Of a stretch of DNA of 23,012 nucleotides, positions 21,843-23,012 are shown in pieces. Positions within the stretch are counted from its first letter, which is position 1. Each line of letters begins with the position of its first letter. Both the position numbers and the translations under genes were made by a program. This DNA is from a virus, in the IMG/VR virus record IMGVR_UViG_3300037264_007292, positions 1 through 23,012 of that record; one strand, given 5' to 3'. The notes beneath the pieces are model-generated. The model had not been told where the DNA came from, did not search any database, and saw only the letters and a program-made list of their open reading frames with translations.

Positions 21843-23012
21843 GTGGCCATATTCCGACGCAGACGCACATTTCGGTTACCACGCCGTCCTCCGGTGTGGT
21901 CGACAAGTGGCGTTTCGTCCGCGAGCGTTTCCCCCTCGTCCTCGGTCTCGCCCTCAGCGTCTGAGTCGCCGTCGGTCTCGCCGTCGTCCTCGGTCTCGCC
22001 GTCGTCGTCGACGTCGCCCTCAGTCTCGCCGTCGTCCTCGGTCTCGCCCTCGTCGTCGGTCTCGCCCTCAGCGTCAGCGTCTCCGTCGGTGTCCCCGTCA
22101 TCGTCGGTCTCGCCATCGGCGTCGGTCTCGCCGTCGGTCTCGCCGTCATCGTCGGTGTCGCCGTCGTCATCGGTCTCGCCGTCGGTCTCCCCCTCGTCGT
22201 CGGTCTCGCCGTCATCGTCGGTGTCGCCGTCTGCGTCAGCCTCGCCGTCGGTGTCGCCGTCGTCCTCGGTGTCGCCGTCGTCGTCGACGTCGCCGTCCGT
22301 GTCGCCGTCGTCGTCGGTCTCCCCCTCGTCCTCGGTCTCGCCCTCAGCGTCTGAGTCGCCGTCGGTCTCCCCCTCGTCCTCGGTGTCACCGTCGTCGTCG
22401 ACGTCGCCGTCCGTGTCGCCGTCGTCGTCGGTGTCCCCGTCATCGTCGGTGTCGCCGTCCGCGTCGGCCTCCCCGTCCGTGTCGCCGTCATCATCGGTGT
22501 CGCCGTCGTCGTCGGTCTCGCCGTCGGTCTCGCCGTCGTCGTCGGTGTCGCCGTCCGCCTCGGCGTCCCCGTCCGTGTCGCCGTCGTCGTCGGTCAGTCC
22601 GTCGTCGTCGGTGTCCCCGTCAGCCTCGGCGTCCCCGTCGGTCAGCCCGTCGTCGTCGGTCTCCCCGTCGGCGTCGGAGAGCCCGTCGGTCAGCCCGTCG
22701 TCGTCCGTCTCGCCGTCGGCGTCGGCATCCCCGTCCGTGTCGCCGTCGTCGTCGGTCAGTCCGTCGTCGTCCGTCTCGCCGTCGGCGTCGGAGAGCCCGT
22801 CGGTCAGTCCGTCGAGTTCGCGGTCGCCGTCGGCGTCGGAATCCCCGTCGGTCAGCCCGTCGTCGTCGGTCAGTCCGTCGTCGTCCGTCTCCCCGTCGGC
22901 GTCGGAGAGCCCGTCGGTCAGTCCGTCGAGTTCGCGGTCGCCGTCGGCGTCGGAATCCCCGTCGGTCAGCCCGTCGTCGTCGGTCAGTCCGTCGTCGTCC
23001 GTCTCCCCGTCG
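21843..23012 (+). CDS. Ser-Pro repeat protein, open at the right edge
   Basis: GTG 21843 opens a frame with no stop through the last base (390 codons). A short basic head (AIFRRRRTFRLPRRPPVW) is followed from about residue 22 by an unbroken low-complexity array of SPSSSV, SPSAS(A/E/V) and SPSV units, mostly Ser with Pro and Val plus occasional Glu, Thr and Arg. Codons are almost all TCG, CCG, GTC and GTG. The basic head and the place after virion-type genes suggest a stalk, fibre or surface protein. Such an array could be heavily O-glycosylated by the upstream transferases; that is inference. Complementary-strand frames here are shadows of the repeat. The C-terminus is outside the window. Confidence 0.75.
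   Translation, partial: MAIFRRRRTFRLPRRPPVWSTSGVSSASVSPSSSVSPSASESPSVSPSSSVSPSSSTSPSVSPSSSVSPSSSVSPSASASPSVSPSSSVSPSASVSPSVSPSSSVSPSSSVSPSVSPSSSVSPSSSVSPSASASPSVSPSSSVSPSSSTSPSVSPSSSVSPSSSVSPSASESPSVSPSSSVSPSSSTSPSVSPSSSVSPSSSVSPSASASPSVSPSSSVSPSSSVSPSVSPSSSVSPSASASPSVSPSSSVSPSSSVSPSASASPSVSPSSSVSPSASESPSVSPSSSVSPSASASPSVSPSSSVSPSSSVSPSASESPSVSPSSSRSPSASESPSVSPSSSVSPSSSVSPSASESPSVSPSSSRSPSASESPSVSPSSSVSPSSSVSPS
22791..23012 (+). repeat. 114-base tandem duplication in the Ser-Pro array
   Basis: The segment beginning GAGAGCCCGTCGGTCAGT at 22791 recurs at 22905. The second copy is identical for all 108 bases available before the edge, which corresponds to a 38-residue protein repeat. A further identical 50-base pair links 21930-21979 with 22320-22369, so the array has grown by several unequal duplications. 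Confidence 0.85.

Noticed and set aside
21817-22494. Thr/Arg-rich minus-strand frame over the Ser-Pro array
   Set aside because: It is the shadow of the repeat; the + frame has a plausible non-repetitive head after the virion-type genes and stays open to the edge.
22000-23012. CRISPR-like array
   Set aside because: Repeats are short, in-frame, contiguous and without unique spacers; they encode a Ser-Pro protein.

Overview
The window reads as a stretch of a tailed double-stranded DNA phage (or prophage) of high GC content. Every well-supported gene is on the + strand and most start codons overlap the preceding stop. Packaging genes lie at the left: a small terminase, a large terminase broken into two reading frames, and a P22-type portal, which suggests a podovirus-like head. 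The host cannot be named from sequence alone; two short lipoproteins with lipoboxes fit a Gram-negative host but do not prove it. I see no integrase, repressor or host gene, and no major capsid gene within the window.

Layout. 1-975: the end of an unidentified gene and one weakly supported ORF. 976-1136: a G-rich non-coding leader with a G-quadruplex-type motif. 1137-3685: a small conserved phage protein, TerS, TerL-N and TerL-C. 3702-4637: small unknown proteins around an initiator-type tRNA-Met at 4245-4321. 4634-7994: portal and two small proteins. 8030-16688: a tightly coupled modification cassette of four GT-A-type glycosyltransferase genes plus one related EDD-motif protein, one of the four being a two-domain fusion, with one GT-B glycosyltransferase, a SAM methyltransferase, two unknown small proteins and a radical SAM enzyme. 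The radical SAM gene carries a 171-residue mini-intein exactly at the third cysteine of its CX3CX2C iron-sulfur motif. 16685-18863: two lipoproteins, a small protein and a membrane-anchored protein with Thr-Pro linkers. 18863-19908: a zinc-knuckle protein ending in a J-domain-like HPD segment, a 36-residue peptide and a YkgJ-type CxxCxxCC protein. 19912-23012: beta-rich virion-type proteins, then a very long Ser-Pro repeat protein that runs off the right end.

How it may work together. TerS and TerL package DNA through the portal. The central cassette has the parts to build or transfer glycans and to modify them by methylation and radical chemistry. Plausible targets are the phage's own low-complexity proteins (the Ser-Pro array at the right end and the Thr-Pro linkers) or a host surface glycan; that link is inference. 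The most notable points are the intein at a catalytic iron-sulfur cysteine with a possible out-of-frame endonuclease remnant inside it, the initiator-type tRNA abutting a coding start, the split terminase, and the dense glycosyltransferase cassette placed next to the portal.
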